Positions 7,728-17,030 of a stretch of DNA of 19,504 bases are shown here, piece by piece (the stretch's first letter is position 1; each line of letters begins with the position of its first letter). Made by a program: the position numbers and the translations under genes. Origin of the DNA: Chrysochromulina tobinii (lineage: Eukaryota; Haptophyta; Prymnesiales; Chrysochromulinaceae); assembly GCA_001275005.1 (NCBI GenBank), contig JWZX01001399.1, positions 1 to 19,504 on the forward strand. The letters run 5' to 3'. The notes under the pieces were generated by a model. It made no database searches, was not told the origin of the DNA, and was given only the letters and a program-made list of their open reading frames with translations.

Positions 7728-10700
7728 ATGCGTTCTTCGTTCGCAATGTTGCTCGCCATGGTGCTGGGTCTCATCGACACATGCGCAGCAACTCATAATT
7801 TAGTAGTGTGCAGCAATATATGTGGAATTTATCTCATTGGAATTCCAATGCAATGCGACGACGGCGGCCCGGGCGCAACGCTCTCAGCGTGCTCATTCGG
7901 AACCGACTGCAACGACTGTGGCCCCCGTTATGTTTATCCGAGCCCACCTCCGCGCCCACCTCCGAAACCACCTTCGCGTCCACCTCCGAGCCCACCTCCG
8001 CGCCCACCTCCTCCGAGACCACCTTCGAAACCACCTCCGAAACCACCTCCTTACTCTCCGATCCCCGATGGCTCTTTCTACCGATGCGACAACACATGCG
8101 CAATTAATCAATTTTACGGCAACTGCAACGATGGCGGACCAGGATCGGAGTGGTCGTGGTGCGACCTCGGTACGGACTGTAACACCTGTGGCCCTCGCCT
8201 GATTGCGAGGGCGCCACCATCTGCGCCGCCGCCACAATTTGCGCCGGTTGGGCCTGAGATTGTCGTCGACTTTGACTATTATCCGGATTATTGCAAATGG
8301 GCATTAACTTGCACCGACGGCACCTCATACCCCAACGGAGTTATGCCGCAGAGGGTGAGACCGTCCCCCTCTATCGTGCCGGGCTCGACGTGCACGTTGA
8401 CTCTGAAATCCTACTGGGGTTTCGGCTGGGTCTCTGGCTCTTGGGCTTACGGCAATCTAATCTTCACGAACCCTTATGATCCCTATCAGACGCCAAGGAT
8501 CGACAAAATCTATACCTTCATAGTCCCTATTTCTCCACCTCCACCCAGACCACCCAGTCTGCCCCCAGTGGCTCCGATTGCGGCCAACACTGGTTATGCC
8601 ATGGTCCTCCCCCAGCTGATCATCACGTACAAGTTCAACGGGTTCAGCACTGCTTGCACCGCCGCCTCTAATAATAATTGCACTCTGGGCACTGGGCAAG
8701 TTCCTACCCCTTCTGTTACCGGCACCACGCCATGGAATCAACAAGATAGCAACAGGCTCACAGCAGGGACCGTCAATCAGATGGGTTGCGGCGGTACGCC
8801 GAGATGCCAGGTGACGCTTAACAACCCAATTGACACGACCAACGGGGGTATCAAGACGCTGAAAATCATGGCCATAGTCACCTGGACGGATTCCGCGCGG
8901 CTGCGTAACTGTCCTCCTATTGCTCCGAGAGCGCCGCCATCCCCACCCTCACCTCCGCCGCCGCCGCCGCCTCCCCTTCCCGTCGCCAGTTCTGGTGATG
9001 TTTCGGTGGAGATGATCGCTCTTGGCATGGGGCTGTATCACGAGCGATACGGCATAGGGAGAGCTCCTAGCGCCCGACCCCCCCCCCCCCTCCGCACCGG
9101 TGATCTGCGGACTCGAGTCCGTGCTCCTCAATGGCGCCAACCTCGCCCCAAGGCAAAAGAGAACTCTGATGCAATCTTACAACATGACTTACTTGACCTC
9201 GCTCATGGGGTTCTTCGGGAACGTCGCAATCGCCGGCCTGGGACTCGCCGAGGCTCAAACCGCCGTCGCAATCTATTCGCCTCCAAGCTCGCCGCCTCGA
9301 GCAGCCCGACCGCCCTCATCGCCCCCCCCACCCTCCCGGCCAGCCTCTCCCCCGCCGCCGCGCGCTCTCTGCGAGAGCAGCTGCAATGCGAGGTTTCCGG
9401 AAAGTAAGCTGCAATGCGATGATGGGTTTTCGAGCGGGTTTTTGAACGGAACGATTAAGGTCACGAAGGGCCAAGCTGCCAGGTGCGATGTCGGCTCGGA
9501 CTGTGACGACTGCGGGCCGCGCAGCTATTGCACGACCTGCTCAAGCGAGTGCTCGGCCGAAGGAATGTGCCTCGAAGTCATGTATCTGGACTCCACAAAC
9601 TGCTGGCCGGAGTGCAACACCGCGGCGTGCGAGCCTAAACACTGCACAAAGGAGCAGCAAATCAGCGAGTGCCTGAAGGCAGAGAGTGCACTGGGGATTG
9701 ACTACATCTCGATGCCTGGCTCTTCAGGCACTAGCACTGCCTCGGCCCCCTTGGTGACTGGCAGCTTCACGCTGGGCGAGTTCCGCATTTCAGTCGACAA
9801 GGTCAAAGGCGCTGGCGTGCAGATTGAGTTCACCCTAGCTTACAATCTGACGTGGAACGACACTCGCCTCGAACGCTCGCCTTGCCGCCGGGTCTTTGAT
9901 GCGATGCTTTCGAGTGTGGCCTCGACCGAGTCGGCGCACGCGAAGCGTTACTGGCGCCCGAAGCTCGCCCTTGGCACCACCGAGGCAGAGCCCGCTCGGG
10001 AAAGGAAACTCTTGGAGTCCCTCTATTCTCAAAACGGCACAGTGGCTAGGCTGCGAATCCGCGAGGCTGTTACATTGGCACAGGACTTCCAATATCGCAA
10101 CTTCCCCTTCGACCGGCAGACCATTCCCATCGATCTCAGGCTGCCAACTGTGCAGCTCGGCGGGTGCGACGCTCTGGTCGAGCGGTTGCGCTACAAGGAG
10201 ACGTTGAGCTTGAAAGACTCGAACCGTATCCTTCCCCAGTCGGCCACGTGGCTCTGGGATCATTGTGGCACTGCAGGCGGCGGCTGCCGTGCAGCGGATA
10301 TCGAAAAGGACATCTTTCTCGACCTGGCCTTGCTGGAGTCTAGGCAAGACGTCTGCCCGTTGGTCTTGAAGATCAAGCGCAACAACGACCTCTTCATCAT
10401 CAAGCAGCTGATACCCTCCATTGTCATCTCTGAGGCGCCGCTCCTCAGCCTGTACATGGACGCGACCGTCCCTCCGCTTGTCGGTGCTCGCGCCTCGCTC
10501 CACATCATTGCCCTGTTGCTGGTGGTTACCCGCGCCAACAATGACCTGGGCCTGGGGACGCTCAGCAGCCTCATCTGGACTGACGAGTTTGCGCTCGTCC
10601 AGTTCTTCGTGATCCTCGCGGGGCTCGTAGAGACGATCGTCGTGCACGCTTTGATCCGCTTCGGCTGCAAGGTCCTGGCCGTCTCCGTCGACGGCGTCTT

Positions 10701-11427
10701 CCGGGTGTTGCTTCCCTTTGTCCTCTTCCCGTGCCTTGTGGTTGCCTTCATCCTAAAGGGTTTGGGGCAGGAGGCATTCTTCCTGCTTGTCATAGTTGGA
10801 GGCATGCTGCTGTTCTTGTCCTACTCAGTTGCGAGGGTGCTATACAAGGACTGGAAGATCCAGAGAAATCGGAAGATGATGGTCAAGAAGCTCAAGGCGC
10901 TCAAGATGGAAAGCAACGGGTCGACGCTGACCGATAAAGAAGTGGATCAGATCATGCGGAAGACGTTCGACACCTTTGACCTTGACAAGTCGAAGAAGCT
11001 CGAGAAGGCCGAGGTTCGGCTGATCCTCGACGCCATGTACCCCAACCTGGGCAGGCAGCAGGTAGCCACAGCCATGAAAGCCGTCAAATCAGATGAGATT
11101 GTCTACGAGGACTTTGCCATCGTCGTGGAGGAATGGCAAAATCTCAGTTTTGAGCGGCATGGAGAAGAACAGCACAAGCGCCGCTCCATCCTCGGCCGGC
11201 TGGGCTGGGGGATTGGCTCAAAGTCCAAGAAGGCCTGGCAACGCGCGAGGGCCAAGGTTTCTTTGACAGCCTCGAAACCAATCATCAAAGAGGCGGGATT
11301 GTTCTCCGCGCGGCCGAAATTTGAAGCCTCGCTTAAGACGCTCCAGAAGGCTGGGGCGCCGGAAAAAAACGATGTTGCGGCCGCCTTTGCTGCGGGTCTC
11401 GATAAAGCCGACTTCACGAGCGCCTGA
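7728..11427 (+). CDS. Pentameric ligand-gated ion channel with Cys-rich/Pro-rich ectodomain, fifth TM helix and EF-hand
   Basis: Two exons (7728-8994, 9071-11427) give 1207 residues. The signal peptide is about residues 1-22. Three Cys modules ending in C-G-P-R (28-67, 120-157, 523-573) are separated by SPPP linkers and two uncharacterised domains. The ligand-binding domain (about 645-860) has the family marks LTWNDTRL (W684), YWRPKL and FPFD (767-770). The Cys-loop cysteines are absent, as in bacterial GLIC/ELIC. Helices are M1 864-886, M2 892-912, M3 929-951, M4 966-987 (VDGVFRVLLPF, typical of M4), then an extra helix at 991-1014. Next come a basic segment and an EF-hand loop D1059-x-D1061-x-S1063-x-K-x-E-x-x-E1070, followed by a degenerate partner hand. 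Likely a plasma-membrane receptor channel with cytosolic Ca2+ feedback; ligand and ion selectivity unknown. An alternative model starts a separate channel gene at 9169 or 9184. Family call strong. Confidence 0.88.
7941..8060 (+). repeat. Pro-rich 12-bp tandem repeats in the channel gene
   Basis: Units of CCACCTCCGNNNC type encode repeated PP(R/K/S)P between Cys modules 1 and 2. This is an extensin-like rigid spacer. Similar shorter tracts lie at about 8536-8575, 8929-8985 and 9277-9360. Confidence 0.85.
8995..9070 (+). other. Probable intron of the ion-channel gene (76 nt)
   Basis: The open frame from 7728 and the channel frame differ by one. Donor GTGATG at 8995 and acceptor CTCCTAG at 9070 restore it exactly, keep a Pro-rich linker on both sides (PVASSAPDPPPP) and remove a non-matching stretch. 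Acceptor 9061 also fits the frame. The competing explanation is a length error or real frameshift in the 13-C run at 9078-9090. Confidence 0.6.
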
Positions 11428-11541
11428 TCAGGAGCATTTAACGTACAAACTCAACGCACAAACTCGACATAAAAAGCATAACTGCGACATACAAACTTCG
11501 CAAGGGACTGCAGCGAGTGTACCGAGTAAACAAAGCCGCCG

Positions 11542-11577
11542 ACTGCAAGGGGTAGGTGCAACTGCAAGGGGTAGGTG
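11542..11577. repeat. 19-bp tandem repeat (about 1.9 copies)
   Basis: ACTGCAAGGGGTAGGTGCA at 11542-11560 is followed immediately by ACTGCAAGGGGTAGGTG at 11561-11577. Intergenic. Confidence 0.9.
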
Positions 11578-11690
11578 GCTTGGGGTGGCATGCGTGTGCG
11601 CTATGCCGGGCGATGAGGTACGTGTGCCAGACACCCGCTCCGATAGGCTACTACTATGAGCTAACTATGAGCCCGGGCTGTCTTGCCGCT

Positions 11691-11728
11691 GTGTGCGTGT
11701 GTGCGTGTGTGCGTCGGTGTGCGTGTGC
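11691..11728. repeat. GTGTGC-type microsatellite
   Basis: Alternating GTGTGCGTGTGTGCGTGTGTGCG followed by an imperfect continuation. Intergenic, in the presumed 3' region of the channel gene. Confidence 0.85.
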
Positions 11729-12372
11729 AGCTAATCAGTTTCGGCGGAAGGTTAGATGTGGTTGAAGCCTTGTACTGCCGTCGGTAGTGGGCGGGGCGCG
11801 GGGCGCGTATCGGTGTCGGGCGTCATGAACCGTCATGATGCACCGCGAACGCCTATTCGCGATTCGGAGAATTCGGAATTCGCGCTAATTATAAACACGC
11901 AACACGGCGCCGACGCATCGACGGCGGCCGCCCGCACCGCGGGACCGAGCATCGGAGGCATGATCGGAGCAGGTCTCGTCGAAATCCAACGCAACGTCGC
12001 GCGCGCCGCCGCGCCCGGGCCCGCGCGCGCGCACGCGCGCCCCGTTAGCGCCCCGTTTCTTTCGTTTACGTTCGATCGTCGTGGTTCGCGTACGCTGGCG
12101 TGTTTGAAAACTAAACTTTAAGTTTGACCGCGATGTAACGATCGATCCGCACTGTGTGTGCCGCTGCTGTGTGCAGCCAGCACGCTTCCTCCGCTCCACT
12201 TCTTAATCGAAGGCTCTGGCTGACGCGCTGACCTGAGGCAAGACATGTCGACGGTGAGTATGCGATCTACGAACATGATTGTAGCAATGACCAATGACCA
12301 ATGTGTACACACATCCACGCCTAATCCACGCCTTCCTCGTTCCTGTTCCGTGCTTCCGACGCTGGCCCAGCC

Positions 12373-15300
12373 TCACGAAATGTCGTCGAACAGGGCCGCG
12401 GCCGCAGCCTCCGCGGCAGTCAACTTCGACGACGGTGCAAAGGCTGGCTGCCGGTCAGGGGTTGCCCAAGGTTCCGTGGGCTGCGGCATGGCTGGAGGCG
12501 GCGCGCCCAGGCCGTCCAGCCACGAATCAACATCGTAAAGGGCATTCTCTGCGGCGGCCGTAGGCACGGGCGGGCCTGCTGGCAGGGCCTGTTGCATGCG
12601 TCCTGCCACCGGCATTGCGCCCCTCTGCCCTCGAGCCGCAGCCTCGCGAGCGCCTGACAGCAGTGCGCCCGAGTCCCACCCTGCCGTCGCACCAGGATTC
12701 TGAGAGTGTGGCTCATCCTCTGCCGCCGAGCTGGCGACAGCCTGCCGCTTGGCGCCGAGCCGCGAAGTGGCACCGCCAAACAGCGAGGTTGCACCGCCCT
12801 TGGTGCGGGCACTGCTGCCCTCGGCTGCACCGCCATCCGCTTCGAACCTATCCTGGTCGGATGACTCCTCGGCTTGCACCGAGCTCGCGACGGCCGCCGG
12901 AGCTTTTGGGGCGGCAAAGGGCAGCTTGAGCGTCGCAAAAGGATTGGCGCCTCCTGCCTTGCCATCGCCTGCTGCCTTGCCACCACCTGCTGCCTTGCCA
13001 CCGCCTGCTGCCTTGCCACCGCCTGCTGCCCTGCCACCAACTGCTGCCTTGCCATCGCCTGCTGCCCTGCCGGACTTCGTAGCGTTAGGTACCGCCCACG
13101 GGGGCAGCGCATAGTTCTGCTGCCACGTGGGCGGCGCGTCGGCGCTGCTGGGTGGTGGCGGCGCAATGCCGTGAGCGTCGGCGGCGGCGGGTGGTGCCGC
13201 AAGGTCGAGGGCGCCTACCTTGGAGTCTACCTTTGCGGTTACTTGAGTGGGGTCGACTGTATCCTTGGAGAAAAAGGCACACACGTCCGGATGGAAGCAG
13301 AGAGGCGGCTGCGTGAGCAGGTCGTCGAGGAGCGCCTGCAGCAGCTCGGAGCGCGTCTGCACCACCTTCGTCTGCAGCGCGAACGCGCCCAAGTGCCTCT
13401 TGTCCGCATGGAGCTTCTTTGACCACGCCGTGACGTCTGAAACCTGCTCGGCCGTGAGCGGGATCTCCGCGTGTGCGAGATCTTCCTTCTTGAGCCCCTC
13501 GAGGAGCGTGATGAACTGCGAGAAGCGCCGGAAGAGTTGTGGAAGCTCCGGGTGTGAATTGGACTGGAGCCGGTAGACCATGTACTCCTGCCGGCCGCGC
13601 ACCAGCTCGGCGCCCACGACCTGCATCCGCAGCAGGCACCGAGAGCCGCCGCCCAAGCCACCCAGCGCACCACCCACGCTCTGGGCGATGGACAGTGAGC
13701 CTGGCGCCGGTGCCGTTTTGCTCGGCACGATCGACGCCGCAGGCGCCGCGGGTGCGATGGATGTCGCGGGCGGCACGGGCGGCGTGGGCAGCGCGGGCGG
13801 CGCGAGCGGTGGCACCCAGAGCGCCGCTGCCTTTGGCTTAAGCACAGCACTTGCTTCGGTGAGCCAATCAGGCTCCTCTGCCGCGGCGGCAGCTGCATAG
13901 TCAGCCTCACTCAAGGCGTCGTCATGAGCACTGGAGGCGTCGATCCTTGACTCCTCACTCAAGGCGTCGTCATGAGCATGCATGGCGTCGTCGTGAGCAC
14001 TCATGGCGTCGTCAAATGGATTGGCGAGGGAAGCCGCCATCGCCTCATAGCCGTTGCTGACCAGCGTGGCCATGGCCAGCGGCGCCGCGGCCCACTCTTC
14101 AGAGACTACACGGTACGCACTTGCCACCTGCGGCATCGCTGCCCACTCATCCTCAGATGCCAAACGGTACGCGCTTGTCAACTGAACCATGGGCTGCACC
14201 GTCGATGATAAAGTGGCAGACGGCAATGTCGCCAGCCGCTGTGCCTCAAGCACGGCTGCATCCTCCGGAGCTGCCCTGGCTGCCTCAACCTGCGCCGCCG
14301 TCTCCGCAGCCACCCTAGCTGCCTCAGCCTCAACCTGCGCCGCCGCCTCAGAGGCTGCCGCCTCGGCCGCCGCCGCCTCAGCCGCTGCCTGTGCCGCTGC
14401 CATCTCAGCCGCCGCCTTCTCGGCTGCTTCCGCCTCGGCCGCTGCCATCTCGGCCGCCGCCTTTGCCGCCGCCTCGGCCGCCGCCTCGGCCGCCGCCTCG
14501 GCCGCCGCCTCGGCCGCCGCCGCTTCGGCCGCTGCCGCCTTCTCGGCCGCCGTTTTCTCGGCCGCAGCCGCCTCGGCCGCTGCTGCCTCAGCCGCCGCCG
14601 CTTCAGCCGCCGCCTTCTCGGCCGCCGCCTTCTCAGCTGCCGCAGCCTTGGCTGCTACCGCCTCGGCCGCCGCCTTCTCGGCCGCCGCCTTCTCGGCCGC
14701 CGCCTTCTCGGCCGCCGCCTTCTCGGCCGCCGCCTTCTCGGCCGCCGCCACCTCAGCCACCGCCGCCTCGGCCGCCGCCGCCTCGGCCGCTGCCGCCTCG
14801 GCTGCCGCCCTCTCGGCCGCCGCTTTCTCGGCCGCCGCCTTCTCGGCCGCCGCCGTCTCAGCCGCTGCCTTCTCAGCCGCTTCGGCCGTCGCCTTTTCGG
14901 TCGCTGCCTTCTCAGCTGCCACCACCGCCTCGGCTGCTGCCTTCTCGGCCGCCGCCTTTGCCGCCGCCTCGGCCTCCTTGGCAGCAGCTGCCTCTGCCGC
15001 CGCCGCCTCGGCCGCCGCCGCCTCAGCCGCTGCTTTTTCAGCCGCTGCCGCATCGGTCGCTGCCGCCGCCTCAACCGCTGCGGCTGCCAGGCGCTCCTGG
15101 TCGGCAGCGGTGGTGAGGGACAAGGCGAGGGCAGCTCGTAAGTCGTCGTCCTCCTCATCCAGGTCGTCAATTTGCTTTCTAATTTGGTACGACGGTATCT
15201 CATCCAGGTCGTCCATGTGCTTGCCACCGACGCTCGACGGCGCCGTCGCCTCGGCAGCCGCCGCCTCTGTGCTGTCATCCTCGAACGGGTTGGGCATCGC

Positions 15301-16101
15301 AACCACGGCCGGTGGTGGCACTTCGGCACCCACCTCATCCTCGAACGGGTTGGACATGGCAAGCACGGCCGGAAGCGGCGCCTCGGCGTCAGCTGCCTCG
15401 CCAAATGGATTACTGACCGAAGCAGCCGTAGGAAAGGAATTGCCCTCCGGCACCGCCGCCCCCGGCACTGGCGCTTCACCTTCGGCAGCCCCAGGGGCCT
15501 CGAACAGATAGCTAATGGCCACCTCCACCTGACCGCCCGCCCTCTCTAGCGCCCTTTGCGCTGCATGCGAGTCGAAGCCCATCGCCAGGAGCTGCGCGAT
15601 GGCCTCTGGCTGTGCTCTCGCGGCCGGCAGAGCCACCAGGGATGGGCTGTCGGCCTCTCGCATCGAGCGCTCCCGAACGGCAGCAACCTTGGCGGACGCA
15701 GCGCGTGCCGCCGCTGCAGCCGTTGCCTCGGCTGAGGCTTGCTCCTCGGCAGACAGGTGCATGGCCAGCTGCATGACATCATCGTCGTCATCGAGGCCGC
15801 CGCCGTTGACAATCATCTGGTCGATGGCGCCACTGGGTGTTACGACGTGGGGAGTGATGTCCGCATCAGGATGCACAAAAAAGGGCGTGTTAGGCGATCC
15901 GGCATTGTTATTGCCTGCATTGTTTCCCTTGGCAATTTTGCGGGCCGCCTCATCCCGGACGGCCAAAACCTTGCTTGCAGCCTCATCCCTGGCGGCCTTG
16001 GCGGCCGCCGCAGCACGCTGCGCCGTGGAGCGCGCCTTGTCGAAGAAGCCTGCCTTCGGAGCCGGCGACGATGGCACCCATGCGCTCGGCAATTCCGCCA
16101 T
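12373..16101 (-). CDS. UIM-UBA-NPF-PX endosomal/endocytic adaptor with Ala/Glu/Lys repeat rod
   Basis: A single-exon frame of 1242 residues starting at ATG 16101. UIM 1 is at about 104-120 ([17 protein letters not shown], Ala113 and Ser117). A UBA domain is at about 165-203 ([12 protein letters not shown]...[17 protein letters not shown]). UIM 2 is at about 315-332 ([14 protein letters not shown]). NPF motifs, which bind EH domains, occur at 231, 251, 271, 694 and 1053, several followed by acidic residues. Residues about 340-620 are a repetitive (AAAEK)n helix. The PX domain is at about 818-945: [19 protein letters not shown] with the phosphoinositide-binding Arg, and a C-terminal helix ending FFSKD; its proline loop is short (EIPLT). 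The C-terminus is disordered with GGGKAA repeats. Inferred role: links ubiquitinated cargo, EH-domain proteins and PI3P membranes, as epsin, Ede1 and ESCRT-0 do in parts. No full-length homologue is recognised. Confidence 0.85.
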   Translation of the reverse strand: MAELPSAWVPSSPAPKAGFFDKARSTAQRAAAAAKAARDEAASKVLAVRDEAARKIAKGNNAGNNNAGSPNTPFFVHPDADITPHVVTPSGAIDQMIVNGGGLDDDDDVMQLAMHLSAEEQASAEATAAAAARAASAKVAAVRERSMREADSPSLVALPAARAQPEAIAQLLAMGFDSHAAQRALERAGGQVEVAISYLFEAPGAAEGEAPVPGAAVPEGNSFPTAASVSNPFGEAADAEAPLPAVLAMSNPFEDEVGAEVPPPAVVAMPNPFEDDSTEAAAAEATAPSSVGGKHMDDLDEIPSYQIRKQIDDLDEEDDDLRAALALSLTTAADQERLAAAAVEAAAATDAAAAEKAAAEAAAAEAAAAEAAAAKEAEAAAKAAAEKAAAEAVVAAEKAATEKATAEAAEKAAAETAAAEKAAAEKAAAERAAAEAAAAEAAAAEAAVAEVAAAEKAAAEKAAAEKAAAEKAAAEKAAAEAVAAKAAAAEKAAAEKAAAEAAAAEAAAAEAAAAEKTAAEKAAAAEAAAAEAAAEAAAEAAAEAAAKAAAEMAAAEAEAAEKAAAEMAAAQAAAEAAAAEAAASEAAAQVEAEAARVAAETAAQVEAARAAPEDAAVLEAQRLATLPSATLSSTVQPMVQLTSAYRLASEDEWAAMPQVASAYRVVSEEWAAAPLAMATLVSNGYEAMAASLANPFDDAMSAHDDAMHAHDDALSEESRIDASSAHDDALSEADYAAAAAAEEPDWLTEASAVLKPKAAALWVPPLAPPALPTPPVPPATSIAPAAPAASIVPSKTAPAPGSLSIAQSVGGALGGLGGGSRCLLRMQVVGAELVRGRQEYMVYRLQSNSHPELPQLFRRFSQFITLLEGLKKEDLAHAEIPLTAEQVSDVTAWSKKLHADKRHLGAFALQTKVVQTRSELLQALLDDLLTQPPLCFHPDVCAFFSKDTVDPTQVTAKVDSKVGALDLAAPPAAADAHGIAPPPPSSADAPPTWQQNYALPPWAVPNATKSGRAAGDGKAAVGGRAAGGGKAAGGGKAAGGGKAAGDGKAGGANPFATLKLPFAAPKAPAAVASSVQAEESSDQDRFEADGGAAEGSSARTKGGATSLFGGATSRLGAKRQAVASSAAEDEPHSQNPGATAGWDSGALLSGAREAAARGQRGAMPVAGRMQQALPAGPPVPTAAAENALYDVDSWLDGLGAPPPAMPQPTEPWATPDRQPAFAPSSKLTAAEAAAAALFDDIS
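12950..13075 (-). repeat. Short coding repeat near the adaptor C-terminus (GGGKAA units)
   Basis: 18-bp units (TGCTGCCTTGCCACCRCC on the plus strand) encode GGGKAA and variants about seven times, just after the PX domain. Low complexity, likely variable in length. Confidence 0.88.
14230..15110 (-). repeat. (AAAEK)-type coding repeat tract
   Basis: About 880 bp of 15-bp and 12-bp units, for example TCGGCCGCCGCCTTC on the plus strand, which repeats without change five times at about 14667-14745. It encodes a nearly uninterrupted Ala/Glu/Lys helix in the PX adaptor. The opposite strand is also open (Ala/Ser- or Pro-rich) only because of this repetition. Confidence 0.92.
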
Positions 16102-16290
16102 GATAGTCTCGATCTGTGTTCACACCAGCAGGCCTGTGGAGCGCCGTGATGGCTGCCTAGACGAGAGTGCTGTGCGGAGGTTACTCACACACTCACTCCT
16201 AACTCCCCCATTTTTGAGGTTTGCGCGCCTGCGCGGGTGCGCTGTGCGACCACACGCACCAGTGAGCTCCGGTAGGTTGCGCACTTTGTA

Positions 16291-16338
16291 GCGCACCGCA
16301 CGGACTCTGAGGGCCAAAGCTCGGACGGTGCGGTGCGC
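16291..16338. repeat. 11-bp inverted repeat upstream of the adaptor gene
   Basis: GCGCACCGCAC (16291-16301) and its exact reverse complement GTGCGGTGCGC (16328-16338) are separated by 26 bp, about 190 bp upstream of the adaptor's ATG. Could be a palindromic factor-binding site or a cruciform; function unknown. Confidence 0.9.
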
Positions 16339-16451
16339 GAACGCGGAATCGTAGCGGAATCAGAACGCGGAAAGCGCAAAGCGCCCTCCTTAGGGGGGAG
16401 AATGCCGGGGTGAGTGACGCGGGCGGCGGTACGCGGCGGTGGCCCGTCTAA

Positions 16452-17001
16452 TATCCTTGCTTCCTCTTTGAAGAATCTTTGGCCATCCCAAGAGCGGCCG
16501 GCCCGTAGCCGGCCCGTCCTGGAGATCCCAATCTCGTCACCGCCCTCCCCCTCAGGGGGCGTGCGCGGCCGGCTCCCCTTAAGGGGCCGGCCACGACGAG
16601 GACACCACCACGACGCTGTCGCCCTACGGCGCGACGCCCCCCCGCATCCGGGGGCGGGCCGTGAAACGCATGGGAAAATCCTCGCCGGGGTGGATGTTTT
16701 CTACAACCTCCCGAACTTCCCCTACGGAAAAGGGGGGTTCGATGTGTCGGGAGGGGGGGGCGGGGGGGTAAGGGGGTCACCGGGTGTCATCACACTGATG
16801 AACCCCGGGCCGTATTGGCCGTTATACTTGTGGGGGTTCCGCTCGAGTCGCGGACGGGGGGTCGCAAACGGCAAAGGGCAAGCACCGGAACCGCGGCAAC
16901 CGCCCCCTGCCAAGGGGGAGTTCTAGCCGCCCGATTGGTTACCCGCCTCGCTAGGTACGGTCCGGTGAGACAAAGACAAACTTTTCTATCCTTGCTTCCT
17001 C
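16452..17001. mobile_element. Candidate inserted hairpin-rich element bounded by 15-bp direct repeats
   Basis: TATCCTTGCTTCCTC occurs at 16452-16466 and 16987-17001. Between them lie G/C hairpins: CCCCC-TCA-GGGGG (16547-16559), GGCCGG(CT)CCCCTTAAGGGGCCGGCC (16567-16592), CGCCCCCCC-GCAT-CCGGGGGCG (about 16635-16656), CCCCTACGGAAAAGGGG (about 16719-16735) and CCCCC-TGCCAA-GGGGG (16903-16918). Spaced C/G hairpins of this kind are known from some organelle genomes, so an organelle-derived insertion is one option and a non-autonomous element with a target-site duplication is another. No transposase or organelle gene is recognised. Confidence 0.4.
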
Positions 17002-17030
17002 GACTGATAATTCCTAACCTAACGTCTATC

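Larger units (their letters stand above)
11428..12372. other. Convergent intergenic region, no gene recognised
   Basis: 945 bp between two genes that end toward each other, so it should hold both 3' ends. It contains a 19-bp tandem repeat (ACTGCAAGGGGTAGGTG at 11542 and 11561), a GTGTGC/GTGCGT microsatellite (about 11691-11728), and alternating CG-rich sequence (about 11997-12042) that could adopt Z-DNA. Also an AATTCGGAATTCGC patch near 11870. Reading frames here are short and compositionally random. Confidence 0.6.
16102..17030. other. Intergenic region with long inverted repeat and hairpin-rich block
   Basis: 929 bp without a recognised gene. The right part of the adaptor's promoter lies here, with an 11-bp inverted repeat at 16291-16338. 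From 16452 to 17001 the sequence changes character: C-run/G-run hairpins every 50-100 bp between two 15-bp direct repeats. The open frame 16414-16926 in this block encodes no recognised domain. Confidence 0.6.

Noticed and set aside
9169-11427. Channel as a separate gene with its own signal peptide starting at 9169 or 9184
   Set aside because: Possible, because a hydrophobic stretch follows, but the upstream frame then has no sensible end and the intron at 8995-9070 joins both parts exactly. Kept only as an alternative.
14189-15511. Long plus-strand Ala/Ser open frame opposite the adaptor gene
   Set aside because: It is a mirror of the GCC-rich repeat coding (AAAEK)n on the minus strand. Three frames stay open there only because of the repeat, and it contains no domain.
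16414-16926. 170-codon frame in the hairpin-rich block
   Set aside because: Composition is dictated by G and C runs, no domain is seen, and it crosses several perfect hairpins.
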